The translations under genes were made by a program, and so were the position numbers. Below are positions 1 through 11,000 of a stretch of 64,000 nt of DNA, piece by piece. Positions within the stretch are counted from its first letter, which is position 1. Each line of letters starts with the position of its first letter. The DNA comes from Xanthoparmelia taractica. Lineage: Eukaryota; Ascomycota; Lecanoromycetes; Lecanorales; Parmeliaceae. The stretch covers positions 62,001 through 126,000 of the forward strand of contig JANQBS010000077.1 of the NCBI GenBank assembly GCA_033085395.1. Direction: 5' to 3'. Under the pieces are notes generated by a model that was not told the origin of the DNA, ran no database searches, and worked only from the letters and a program-made list of their open reading frames with translations.

Positions 1-477
1 ACGATCAGACGAACCAAGCTTGAGCATGTGCTTATCAATTAATCTTTCTACCTTTTCCTGAACACGCAAGCCTAGGGGCAGAAATTGAAAGAGTCCAGCA
101 TGCGCCCATAGAGCAAACTCAGTATATACAATGATACCCAATATGATCGCCACATACCTGACGTACGAAGCCGGCTCTGATTAACAGTGAATGAGAATCT
201 TCTGATCATTTTGTCAGTAATCCGCTTTAACAAAAGTCTTGTTTTGGTACCTTTCGCATCCTTCGTAGGGGCAATCCCGCCCGTTGGTACCCAGAATCTT
301 GACAGTCGCCTTCTGCCATCGTCCTGGAGGAATTTAGCCAGCACTCAGTCATATCAGCAAGCCTTTGCGGACATGATAGAACCGTAGCCCCAAATCGATG
401 CCAACGCGAGTGTAGCCTAGTAAATTAGAGAGTTTAGGCGGGCGTAAGACTTTATCTGCTCGAAGGAACGACTTCAT
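1..477 (-). CDS. Mitochondrial prolyl-tRNA synthetase, N-terminal part, cut by the left edge
   Basis: Would charge mitochondrial tRNA-Pro. Four exon pieces read on the minus strand: 477-373 (35 residues from MKSFLRADKV, basic and leucine-rich like a mitochondrial presequence), 323-232, 176-158 and 117 to the edge. Joined they give WVPTGGIAPTKDAKG, AGFVRQ and then HAGLFQFLPLGLRVQEKVE, which matches the start of the fungal mitochondrial ProRS (AIM10-like) class II core as I know it. Phases agree at each join (0, 2, 0). The 231-177 intron is 55 bases with a CTGAC branch. The first intron has a weak donor (GT at 372, or GC at 362), so the presequence exon is tentative. The last intron (157-118) is only 40 bases and adds four residues, FALW, before the conserved AHAGLF. 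Later catalytic motifs and the anticodon-binding domain lie outside the window. Confidence 0.6.
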
Positions 478-933
478 CCAAGGCAGATTTAAATACGAAA
501 GATACCAGAAGACTATTGAAAATCTTCAGCACATCTCGCGTCGCTGATTGAACAAATTATACGCAGTCTCAGAGAATGATATCGCTACAGGGCTAGTGAG
601 CTACAGATTCGTCTGGGGTCTTGTCAACCGCGAAGATACCCGCGCGGCAGTTGCCATGCGAATTTAGAGTGTAAATACTGCCTGCCACTTGGAAACCTAT
701 CATGATTACAACATCAATCTTCGCTGTAAGTTTCCTGGTTTACATACTTCTAAAACCTGAATGCTACTGGCAGAAAACAAGCTTCGATCACGCGAAGAAC
801 CTGGTGAGGCCAAGGGGCCAATCCTCCAAATCTCCTCAGGCTCTGGGTAAATTAATTGCAGCAATCCAAATATAACTGCGGGACCTCTTTTGGGATAGAT
901 CATCAAGCAGCCATTTTATTACTATCAGCAAAT
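478..933. other. Intergenic, divergent 5' flanks
   Basis: Lies between the start of the minus-strand synthetase and the plus-strand secreted protein, so it should hold both promoters. I see no convincing coding stretch, RNA gene or repeat in it. An in-frame ATG at 856 lies upstream of the chosen start of the next gene. Confidence 0.5.
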
Positions 934-1716
934 ATGCGCCCTTTCATCGCCTATGCCCTTACCGTCTGCCTTACTCTTACCCCTGCCCTCGCAGGCCAGT
1001 ACTCAGCCTTTATCGCCTCCAGCACGGATCATTCTTCCAGGCTCGAAGGTCTCATAAATGTGGATCTCTTTCGCCGAGATTCCAAATGTCCCAATTCCTG
1101 CTCCTCGGTCGGCAACAGTAAAGCCTGCTGCCCCAAAAAGACTAACTGCGCCCTCGACGAAGTTGGAAACATCGCATGCTGCCCGGATAACGCCGATTGC
1201 ACCGGTACGGTAGGCCCTGCAGCAGGAGCCTCCACAGTATCACCAGTCGCGGGGTCTTCAACAACGGCGAGCGCAGCAGCTATCACGCATGCAATCACTG
1301 GGAGTAGCACGGTTGCGAACAGCTATTACCCCTTTCCGATCCTCCCAACAAGATACGCGAACGCTGCTGAGTGCACAACATCGTACTCGAGCTGCCAGTT
1401 AGAGTCCGCAAAGTGCACAGGCGTGCTGGAAGGAGGAGGCATGGGTGTGACGGTCTCTGGCCCTGGCGGAGGTATTACGCAACAAGGGGCCATTGCACCA
1501 GCATCAGCGGAGTCAATCTGTTCTAGTCTGAGCGCAGAAGCGTGCCACGGACTAGCACTTACGCAATGTTCGACGCTTGGCGGTGCTGCTAAGACGGCGG
1601 CTGCTGGGTCGTTTGTGGAGGGAAGTGCGAATACCGCGCCTACCAAATGTGCGGCGGCCTTTTATGGCGTGGGTATGGGAGTAGCAGTAGGACTGGCCGG
1701 TCACGTTATTGGTTGA
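934..1716 (+). CDS. Secreted Cys-rich, Ser/Ala-rich protein, probably GPI-anchored
   Basis: Uninterrupted frame of 260 residues. The start at 934 is preferred over the in-frame ATG at 856 because it puts a textbook signal peptide (MRPFIAYALTVCLTLTPALA) at the N-terminus. A dense cysteine segment follows at about residues 50-90 (KCPNSCSSVG, ACCPKKTNC, IACCPDNADC), then Ser/Thr/Ala-rich linkers. A second cysteine-bearing domain at about 150-235 includes CTTSYSSCQLESAKC. The end is a short hydrophobic tail (GVGMGVAVGLAGHVIG) with no charged residue after it, which is what a GPI-attachment signal looks like. The CCxxxxxC pattern resembles that of many fungal wall and surface proteins of unknown role. 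I do not recognise a named family. A wall or plasma-membrane location is inferred. Confidence 0.75.
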   Translation: MRPFIAYALTVCLTLTPALAGQYSAFIASSTDHSSRLEGLINVDLFRRDSKCPNSCSSVGNSKACCPKKTNCALDEVGNIACCPDNADCTGTVGPAAGASTVSPVAGSSTTASAAAITHAITGSSTVANSYYPFPILPTRYANAAECTTSYSSCQLESAKCTGVLEGGGMGVTVSGPGGGITQQGAIAPASAESICSSLSAEACHGLALTQCSTLGGAAKTAAAGSFVEGSANTAPTKCAAAFYGVGMGVAVGLAGHVIG

Positions 1717-2986
1717 GACAAGAGGTACCTCGTTTGTTTTCATGTCATTTATGTCGTTTGTGTCAACGATTTGGGACGATTTGCAAATCAGCGATTGATT
1801 GGTGCTTGGGCTTGTCAGTTGGAAGCAGTGCAAGGCGACGACGATAGCCATTCATAGATGGGCGTAGATGATCTCAATACATCTTCAGTTACTGCTTTTT
1901 CTAAAGGACAGAACTGGAGGGGTTGCTGTTGGGTAGATAGCCATCGATACTTAACTTAGCATAACCGGGAGACAATGGATACAAGACATGAAGATTGTAA
2001 TGGAATAAAAAGAGACTTGGAATAAATGAAAGAAGGGCGTTACTTCTATCTGCAGTGCTTTTATACCTCAGCCAATGCTAAATAAAATACGATTAGCTCT
2101 ATTATAGGGTAGCTACGCTAGATTTATATAGGCGCTATACTAAAATAAGGCGCGTTATTTTTAAGATTTTATTATTCTTATTATATAGCGAGATAAATAA
2201 AAGAGAATCTCGTTATCGCTATTATAAAGTACTATATTAATCGAGCTTCTCTTAAATATTTTTAAAAATCTTATATTAAGATAATTAATATATAATATAA
2301 TTATAGAATATATTAAGCGAGATTAAATAATATATATAAAAATCTAATAAAAAGAGATATTTTAAAGTAATAATAAAAAATATAAAAAATAATAATAATA
2401 AACAAAATATATTCTTTATTTATTATAAAAATCTCTTACTAAGTAGAGAAATATAACTATATTAATTTATCGTATCTCCGATACTATATATTAGCGTTAA
2501 TTACGATTTAAAAGATACCTCTATCTAGCTGTCCCGCCAACGCTAAAACCCTAAAAAGAAGCAAAATAATCGCCCAGCCATTTCCGCGGGCAATACTGAT
2601 GATGAAGAGCTCAACGCACAATTCAATCGCACAGATGAAGCTTCATTGATATTGCAATTCGCACGCCGTCATTACTCTCAGCCTCTTCAGTTTCACAGGC
2701 GTTATAGTAGTAGTTCTTGGTGGTGCCTTCTGACTGGTTGAGTCTGCGGAAAGCGTGGCTGGGCCGGAGGGGGGGGTTGGGCGGCCAATTTGGTGGTGAT
2801 AGGAACCTGCCCTTTCAATTCTCACTCTCTCACATACCTTTGTCTCTCTTTACATCTTCTGACGCTCGTTATACTGACTCGTTGTCGCCGTCGCAATTAT
2901 CGCTGACAACGAAGTGGGCAGGGGCAAACGGTCAAGGGCACCAGCTTCCTCCATTCCTCGCTTCGACCATATACATTCTTCTGACA
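1717..2986. other. Intergenic, contains an AT-rich block
   Basis: No gene seen. The first 300 bases are the 3' flank of the secreted-protein gene. An AT-rich block follows (separate entry). From about 2520 base composition returns to normal, and the last stretch is the pyrimidine-rich 5' flank of the membrane protein starting at 2987, with many CTCTCT/TTTCTC runs, as is common before fungal start codons. Open frames at 2643-2825 and 2717-2986 run through this flank and are not supported as coding. Confidence 0.5.
2080..2519. repeat. AT-rich, RIP-like relic
   Basis: About 440 bases almost entirely A and T, rich in TA steps, with runs such as TTATATAGGCGCTATAC and AATATATATAAAAATC. The edges against normal sequence are sharp. 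All six frames are full of stops. This is the usual look of a transposon fragment after repeat-induced point mutation (C:G to T:A, mainly at CpA). No ends, target-site duplication or surviving coding motif can be seen, so the parent element cannot be named. RIP is an inference from composition alone. Confidence 0.6.
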
Positions 2987-4213
2987 ATGCTCCTCTCACA
3001 GCCACCTACCCTCCTTTCCCTCCTCTTCACCATTCTGTCCTCAACTCACACTTCGAATGCAAGACCCAATGCTCGAGACAGAGAATTGCTCGAATCTCGA
3101 TACCATTACCTCTCTGAACGAAGCTGCGCTGGCACTGCATGTGGATGGTCAGGTCAATTGTGCTGCACTTCAAACCAAGCATGTTCGACGAACTCATTAG
3201 GGCAAGCTGAGTGTGTGACCAGCTCCATCGCAGACACTTCCGGAGATGGACAATGGGAATACTATACCACAACCATTGTCGGGAGCGAGCTGGTCACCAT
3301 GACCTCCACTTACAGCTCCTTCTTTGCCGCTGAGAGCAAGACTACGACCGCCGCTGCTCCTGCCATATCAGCTATCTCGTGCGATGATTCAATGCATGAG
3401 AGCCCTTGCGGGACCATCTGCTGCGCTGTGGGACAATACTGCGCTTTTGCCGGCCAATGCGCAGCAAGCAACGGGAACAGCGGCCTCAGTAGTTCCTTTC
3501 TGAACTCTGTGGTGTCTACCACCGCCACCGCCGCTGCCACCAACACAGCTTTCATTCGACCAACCACAAATGTAGCAACAACTGTCACATCGACCGGCTC
3601 CATGACAACAACAGTGCCTTTCATGACAGCATCCTCCCCTGCTTCAAGTGCTAGCAGTGCCGCCGGCATGACCGCCACTACAGCCAACAATGGCCTAAGT
3701 GCTGGTGCCATTGCAGGTATCGTCATAGGCGTCCTGCTCGGTTTATTCCTCCTTTTCCTTTTCTGTGCCTTCTACTGCTTCAAGGGTCTACTCGACGGTG
3801 TGTTGGGCTTCTTCGGCCTAAGGAACAAGAAGCGCAGGGGTGGTGTTGTCGTCGAAGAAGAGCGATATTCCCACCATGGGCGGGCATCCGGAGGCGGCGG
3901 ACGAACGTGGTACGGTACTGCGCGGCCGACAAGGGTGGATAGGCCAAAAAAGGATGGCTTTGGTGGGTTCTTGGGTGTAGCCGGCATCCTAGGGGCCTTG
4001 GCAATTTTCCTAGGATTGAAGAGACGGAGGGACAGAAGAGCGAAGACTGAGACAACAAGTAGCAGCTACTCTTACAGCGATTATTCGAGCGAAAGTGAGT
4101 TCCATCTCATCCGCTAGCTGCCTTTTATCATTGCTGACCTTCTTCTAGGTAGCGAGTCATCAGATCGAAGAACGCGAGATACAAGAAGAACAACAACAAC
4201 GAGACGACAGTAA
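2987..4213 (+). CDS. Single-pass membrane protein with Cys-rich ectodomain
   Basis: Two exons, 2987-4094 and 4149-4213, 390 residues. The 54-base intron has donor GTGAGT, branch CTGAC and acceptor TAG. The chosen ATG starts a signal peptide (MLLSQPPTLLSLLFTILSS). The mature part has two cysteine clusters (CAGTACGWSGQLCC and CGTICCAVGQYCAFAGQC), a long Ser/Thr/Ala-rich stem, a strong membrane span near residues 245-270 (AGAIAGIVIGVLLGLFLLFL), and a second hydrophobic stretch near 325-345 before a basic, Ser-rich tail. The last exon makes a tail of SSD, RRT and TTTT runs. The layout (signal, Cys clusters, Ser/Thr stem, one or two spans) suits a wall-spanning surface protein or sensor, but I know no family for it. 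A longer in-frame extension to 2717 exists and is rejected because it would bury the signal peptide. Confidence 0.75.
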
Positions 4214-4638
4214 TAGCAGGATTTAGGGAATTCTGTGTGCTCGAGCGTGTTTCTTGCATCTAGCGGGATACGGATATGCACTCGCTGGAAAAATGTCCGA
4301 AGGGAGCCATGTCATCGTCAGCTTTCAGCGACTGGAAAAGATTGACAATGTAGGAGAGTGTATATAGATGGCCCGGTCGGCTCAAGGTGGCTCAAGCCCG
4401 TGCGTGTTAGTAATGACTCCATACAAGCTCAAAATATATCAGGAATTACAGTCCCAGGTACATTAAGTTGCAGGCGAATTCAGGCGCGTCCGGCGAACGG
4501 AGAAGGTATCTTTTAAACTAACGGAGAAGTGCCACTAAATTTGTATGTGCCAAGCCGCGGCCAACTGATGTAAAGTAACGTAAGAAATTTGACCTCACTT
4601 CCTCGACCAGAGCACCGTGAACCAACCCAATCAACCCA
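4214..4638. other. Intergenic
   Basis: 3' flank of the membrane protein and 5' flank of the complex I subunit. No additional gene, repeat or RNA structure recognised. Confidence 0.5.
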
Positions 4639-5259
4639 ATGCCTCCTATACGCCCCCCAATCCACCTGTCCAGACCTACCTCTTTACTATTCCCACACCC
4701 AACGCGACACTTTCCACCACCACGTCCCTCCGCGGCTCGCACGCTCGCTTCCACTCACCCGCCAGACGTCTCAGAGCACCCTTCGCCAGACACAGCCTCG
4801 CACGAGAGCCACTACGATCCACCGTCCGGCTGGCTGTTCGGCATTCCTCCCGGCGAGAAGTACAAGAACGAAGGATGGGAGAACACGTGGGTGTACGGAT
4901 ACTGGGGTAGTTTGCTGCTGGGGATTGTGGCGTATGCTTACAAGCCTGATACTTCGTAAGTAATCCTAGCAATCTACGTCTGCTTCAAAGAGAGGATGAA
5001 AGGATGAGGTTGATTGGATGACTTGTGATGTCTATGACATCTGGGAGAAGAGGGTGGGCCAGGAGAACTGAAGTCGGGGGGGGTAAACCATGATGCCCAC
5101 CACCTTAAATTGACAATGCATAAAGTGAACGGGAAAGGTTATGGTGCGCTAACAGCAAGCAACAGAATACAGACATGGGCATTAGAAGAGGCGAGAAGAC
5201 GACTAGAAGCGGAGGGGATACTACCAGATCCTGACGACGAGGCAAAGAAACAGACATAG
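4639..5259 (+). CDS. NADH:ubiquinone oxidoreductase ESSS subunit (complex I, NDUFB11)
   Basis: Accessory subunit of the membrane arm of mitochondrial complex I. Exons 4639-4955 and 5166-5259 give 136 residues; the 210-base intron starts GTAAGT and ends ACAG. The first 60 residues are Arg/Ser/Pro-rich, as expected of an import leader. The conserved family core follows: GWLFGIPPGEKYKNEGWE, then a single membrane span (YWGSLLLGIVAYAY) and the short acidic tail WALEEARRRLEAEG...PDPDDE. The length and the order leader, GWLFG motif, one span, helical acidic tail match fungal NDUFB11. Other frames overlapping this exon are shadows. The neighbours are unrelated. The gene converges on the mpaB-type oxygenase. 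Confidence 0.9.
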
Positions 5260-5748
5260 CGAAGGCTACGTGAGGGACAGAAATTAATTCGAGAGAAGGG
5301 GACATTCGTGAAAGACTCCGAACCGAAAAGGTCTTCATGGCTTCTATTTGGGACGCTGAGCGAGTGCCAAAGGGAGAGGTGTATACAGGCGCTACGCTGC
5401 AAATCCAGGCGTTCGGAAATGACTCTACTAGTCTAGAGGTCGTGCCGTGATTCATTCATGTTGGGGTTTCACTGGACAAGTGGGAATAGCAGTGCTCCCG
5501 TGAACTGATAGATCCTTACCTTGTAATCGCAGGTACCAAAGGGAGGGAAATAGTTGTTATTGAGGATTTCTCCATTTGATGCTGTTATTCCAGAAAGTCT
5601 TGAGTCTCATTCCCCTGCAGATGCTCATGATATATACCCGGCCGGCCGCCTAGAACACTCAAGATCGAATTCGCTTTAAATCAACGGATATCATCGCTCA
5701 GTGTGGATGCCGAAATAGCATCGCACGACATCTCTCAGTCAACCGTGG
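5260..5748. other. Intergenic, convergent 3' flanks
   Basis: Between the stops of two convergent genes, so probably 3' untranslated regions and polyadenylation sites. No supported coding sequence. Confidence 0.5.
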
Positions 5749-7112
5749 TCATTGCATCTTTGGTCTGCTGAACGGGCATCCTTTCATTCTCTCACCAACA
5801 AGCGTCTCCCTCGAACCTATCCTGTAATCCTCCCCCTTCCCTCGCATAAAATCTGGCCCTACGTCAGAAATTTTATATCCACCAGGCCAATACTTGTCGC
5901 CCCCGTCGCCGGGTATCGGTAGCCCCATGATCCAGCTTTTCCAAGCTCGAGGTCCAAACCGGTTCCAGAACGTGGGCTTCACATAAAAGGGATGGGCTTC
6001 ATACACGGTCAAGTGATACGTGCCAGCATGCGATGGCTCACGGGTAGTATAATGGACGCGGAGGAAGTTAGGGCGAGGGAACATGAGGTAGCGCAGGACA
6101 ACCTTTCGGAGGTAAAAAAGGGTGGAGACCAGGACGAAGTAGAACTGCGATGGTTTGGTAAACCTAGGCAGAAGACCGTCAGACGGTGAATTCTAGGCCT
6201 GGATGCCTCAAAATCTTGTACGTACATCATTGCCGTCCTCAACCTATCATCCATCAACGCACTAACCATCCTCCTCCCGTACGGTTTGAGGAATCCGGGC
6301 ACGCTGTACAAGAGAATCGCAACGGTCTGCTCCGCGACCTTTCGATTATTCTTATCCGGAACCATAAACCTCTTTTCGTATTCGACAGACCACTCCCTCA
6401 ATTCATCCAACCACTGGAGCCCGTCTGTCCAACCCTCTCTACCACTTTTCAACTTTTTGAACGAAATTCCCATCGCATCCCCAATCGCCTTCCAAAACGT
6501 GCCGATTGCGCACTTTTCGAAATCCTCTAGCTTTCGCCATTCATATTTATCTATCCAACGCGCGGGTTCGCCGGCAAAAAGGGCGAGGGTGTAGAGGAGG
6601 TCGTCATCCAGGATCTTGCCGGATTTTTGGTACTGGCTATGTATGTAGTTCATGCGACCGATAGCCTCCATGCTTCTGGTACTTGTGGGGTGGTTTCCCA
6701 TAAATTCAGCAAGCAAAACTATGGTATCGGTGTATCTTTTCGTGGCGGTACTTTCTTCGCTCAATTGACTCGTTTGCACGAGCAGTTTGGAGATGGTAGG
6801 AATACCATAGGTGCGAAATAGTGCAAATTGCAGACTTTTGTCGAACATGAATGGGAATTCGAGCTCGCTGATGCCCTGTTGAATTAGGTATGCATCTTCA
6901 TTGGTCATAGAGGCAAAAGAGATGCGTGTGGGGTAGGGATGTTTAGCGAGAGTTGAGCGGAGGTGACGGTTGCGGAAAGAAGCGACAAGTATAAGGTAGG
7001 AAAGGCAAAAGAGGAGGTAGAGGTAGGGGGAGTTGGCGAGAAGAGACGGTGGGCATGCTGTTGGGTGGCTTTCTGTAAGATTACCCATGCTTCCTGGGAA
7101 GTCTTCCATCAT
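5749..7112 (-). CDS. mpaB/rubber-oxygenase family ER-bound oxygenase
   Basis: Two exons, 7112-6226 and 6163-5749, 433 residues. The 62-base intron (donor GTACGT, acceptor CCTAG) was placed so that AMM joins FTKPSQFYFV. N-terminal hydrophobic segment at about residues 25-45 (SPYLYLLFCLSYLILVASF), then the helical catalytic domain of the DUF2236/mpaB family, including RMNYIHSQYQKSG, FAGEPARWIDKYEWRKLEDFE, a W-rich helix and the region near YGRRMVSALMDDRLRTAM. Family members bind haem; the namesake MpaB' acts as an ER-bound oxygenase in mycophenolic acid biosynthesis, but most fungal copies have no known substrate. No biosynthetic neighbours are present, so a stand-alone oxidoreductase is the safe call. 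The C-terminal exon is rich in aromatic residues and prolines, typical for the family. Confidence 0.8.
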
Positions 7113-8030
7113 CTTGCGGCAAGGTAGTCCTGTCCAAGGTGATATACAAAGGTATGATTATTTATGCCATGAACTCGGTCATTGATTGTTGACTTGGCCT
7201 TGTCGCATGGAGTAGAGAATGATGATCATGGGCTAAACCCTTCCTTGATGAACTTGGTTGGAGTGTCCTAAAGGGCACAAAGTACGAGTGAGAATTGTCG
7301 TGCGTCTGACAGCTTACAATGATAATGACGATGACACGTACAGAGTATCGTATATAAATACTTGGTGGCCTCGGACCAGGACCAGAGCGGCCGGTATAAC
7401 GGTAAACAATACGGTAATGGAACGGCTTATTCGTAACTTACTTTCTACAAGATACCGAGCATTGAGGCATCTTATATCGTATGTGCGGCGTCTAATCTTC
7501 CCAGTGTCTGAGTAGACAACTATTATGATTATCATTATGATTATCCTTATTTGACTTGCCTGTGATATGTCTTTCAATCAATACAGCACTAAGAGAGGCC
7601 CAGGGAACCCAAGATCTAAAAATGAAATTGATGCGATTTCCGAATAGGCTATGATATAGCGATAGTGCTACCAGTACCCTGCGACCAATGTGTGTAGCCG
7701 AATGGCCGGGAGATGAACCCCAAGCATATGTACTTCTGACAGACACCGTAGAGCTCCAACGGACGCCATCTACTTTGTTCGTCACATGCTCATCATTCTT
7801 CTGTGATACCCTCACTTACGCCCGAACGCCGATTCATGCACAATACTTTCACCCCAAACCTTTCGCAGTAAGAGCAAGGAACTTCAACTCCTGTAGAAAG
7901 ATCAGAGCTGTTGTACTATTACATTCGGTCCAGAAAGGGGTGAAGAGTATTGTTTCACTCGATCGGAGCACTATTTGAATATGCACCCTGCGGCAGAGTG
8001 AACATCCTTCGCCCAAAGGTGTGACTGATG
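7113..8030. other. Intergenic
   Basis: Between the 5' end of the oxygenase gene and the 3' end of the calcium ATPase. Short frames occur on both strands but none has coding character. Several GAT/ATT-rich short runs near 7315-7345 and 7525-7555; otherwise nothing recognised. Confidence 0.5.
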
Positions 8031-11000
8031 TCAGAGGCCTGGCCTCCTCGTAGGTGACCTTGAGTGCGAGCGCTCATCCTCACCCGAGACAAGATCGTGC
8101 GAGCTTGTTGCAGGATGCACCTCAGTGCCCTCGTGACCATCGAGTTGAGATCTACCGTCAGATTGTGAAAATCTCATTGAGCTGCCATCCTCGCTTCGAC
8201 GACCGATGGGTGACCACCCAGCCACACTACCAGCAACGATACCTGCCATCGCAGCAGCTGGGCCGAATGCGGAATTTGACCGTGATCTTGGTGATCTCCG
8301 TGACGCTGATCTTCGAGACTCAGGAGTGGGAGGCAGTTGGTTGCTACCAGTGTCGCCTAGCCCTTGCTCCCCAGAAGGTGTTGGGGGAAGCGAGTTGGTT
8401 CGTGATCTCGATCGAGATGAACCGCTTCTGGATCGTGGCAAAAAGGTTTCCACTGGATGTTGGAGCCTATACCTAAGCGCATTGAGACGTCCACCACGAA
8501 GCTTCTTCAAAAACGTCAACTCCTCTCGGATTTCTTCCAGCGCGGCATTCCATTCGTACTGCCGCTCCTCATCGGACACTAGCAACTTGGGCGTTGCTTT
8601 CCGGATGAACCAGGATGGGATCATCTTTCTTATGAGGTCGTCTGGTATCATACGGATCATCACTGCTACAGGTATAGAAAGGAACCCTAAAACCACAGAG
8701 TAGCCCCATTGGGCACCATTTAACCGATGTGTAGAAAAGGCGTTACCCCCAATGAAGACAATCATGATCTGTCCTCCGACGATGATGAACTGAATGCCAA
8801 TGAAGAAGTAATTCCGCTGCATGCCTTCGAAGATGTTCAACTTGTTGTCGATGCGTCTGTTGTTGTACTGGTTGAAAATCTGCATCCAGACGAAGGTATT
8901 GAAGATTAGGGTCTGCAATTGATCACGCTCATGTTGTGTTTGATATGAGAGGAACGATGCTCCGGCAAAGTACAACACTAGAGTGACAACAAGCTGGAAT
9001 ACCGACTGACCAATGACCATCTTCCACATGGTCAACGTTATCAACGGTGCTGACTTGGGTTCGGGTTTGCGATCCAGAATGTTGGGTGTGGGTACGTCGG
9101 TGGCTAAAGCAAGGGCAGCGAATGTATCCATAATGAGATTCACCCATAAAAGTTGAACAGCTGTCAAAACCGAGGTCTCAGTACTGCTGGCAACGGCGGA
9201 TATGAAAGTCAGGACTACGGCAGTGATGTTGACGGTGACTTGGAACTGCGAATGGTCAGCTGATATGCTTGGGAGCTTGATCAAAGCAACGAACCTGGAG
9301 GAACTTCTTGACGGAGTCGTTGACAGCTCTGCCCCACATGATTGCTTTGACAATAGAAGCAAAGTTGTCGTCCATCAAAATGATTGCCGAGGCCTCTTTG
9401 GCCACCTCTGTCCCTGCAATACCCATAGAAAATCCTACATCAGCAGCTTTGAGTGCAGGTGCGTCATTCGTGCCATCGCCTGTCACAGCGACGGTTTCAC
9501 CCAGCTTTTTCAGACGCTTGACCAAAGTTTCCTTGTCATCAGGACTTGACCTAGCAAGCACTTGAAGGTTTGGAATGACGGCGTCCTTCTCTCTATCACC
9601 CAACCTTCTGAAAGCAGGACCTTCCATCACCACACCTTCAGCCGTGGAAATGCCACACTCCTCTGCAATAGCTTTGGCAGTGAGAAGGTTGTCCCCTGTC
9701 ACCATGCGTACTTTGACCCCGGCGTGCTGACACACACGAACGGCATCGGCAACACCCTCCCGGAGTGGGTCTTGAATGCCAACTACCCCAAGAAACACCA
9801 TGTCTTTGAAGACTTTGTCGAAGACGGCGAGGGTTTGATCATCCTCTTGAGTCGGTACGCCTCGGGGAGGCCATTGCTCAAAGTCCCTATACAGGAACCC
9901 GATAGTTCGCAATGACCGTGAAGCATAGGCGTCAATTACCTGTTCAAGAAACTCGATGCTCTCAGGCAAAATGTCTTTTTCTGACACCTCACGGGTGGGA
10001 TCCTGAATGATCTTCGAGCACCTTCCAAGCAAGATCTCCGAGGCACCTTTAACAAACATCCGATATCGCTTTTCATCGATCTTGACCACGGCAGCCATGG
10101 ATTTTCTTGCGGAATCAAAAGGCACGAATTGGACGACATTGGCGTTAGCCCTTTCTTCACTTACGGATCCCATGGCGAGATGGTCTCGAGCGAAGCTCAG
10201 CAGAGCTGTCTCTGTCTTCGATCCTACGAAAATCTCTTGTCCGTTATCATCCTCACCCTCAAAAGCGGTCGAGTTCACCGCTATAGATTGCTTGAGCAGC
10301 TCTTTCACGTCATCAGCGAGTATGGACACGAAGTGCGACGTGGAGGCATCCTGGCTATCCTGTTCTGCTGGTACAATCCTGCCTTTGGTGGGTGAGTCGG
10401 GTGAAGTCGAAGCAGATGTCTCTGGGCTTCGTCTGTCCCCAAACCGGGCTGTAGTCCCCAGTATGCCGGCAACGGTAGACATTTTGTTCTGGGTCAAAGT
10501 ACCTGTTTTATCGGAGCAGATTACTGTAGCGTTGCCCATCGTCTCGCACGCACGTAAGAGTCGAACTAGATTGTTATCCTTGAGCATCCTGGTAGTTGCA
10601 AATGCCAGCGCCAAGGTAACGGCAAGAGGGAGACCTTCTGGGACAGCGACGACAACAATGGTAACAGCAACTATAAAAACTTGCAGGAACCGCTGTCCTT
10701 TTTCGCTCGCTCCTCCTTGGATGGTGTTCAGCTGGACCAGAAACCTGATAAAGGTTGCCACAAAGAGGACAAGGCCAGCACCGAGGCCCAATTTGGCGAT
10801 GTACTCTGCAAGAATGTTGAGCTTCGATTGCAATGGTGTGGTCTGAGAATCCTGGCGTAGGGACATCATAGTCTTCCCATAGCTTGAGTTGACTCCGACT
10901 GCGGTGACAAGAAATGTGCCAATACCCTCCGAGACCTTGCCACCTGAGATGATGAAGCAATCCATTTTGGTGAGACTGTGATGAGATTCGATAGCAGCAT

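Noticed and set aside
2717..2986. In-frame N-terminal extension of the membrane protein
   Set aside because: Would place 90 residues before an obvious signal peptide; the region is a CT-rich 5' flank.
10007..10846. 279-codon plus-strand frame inside the calcium ATPase
   Set aside because: Antisense shadow of a strongly conserved P-type ATPase exon.
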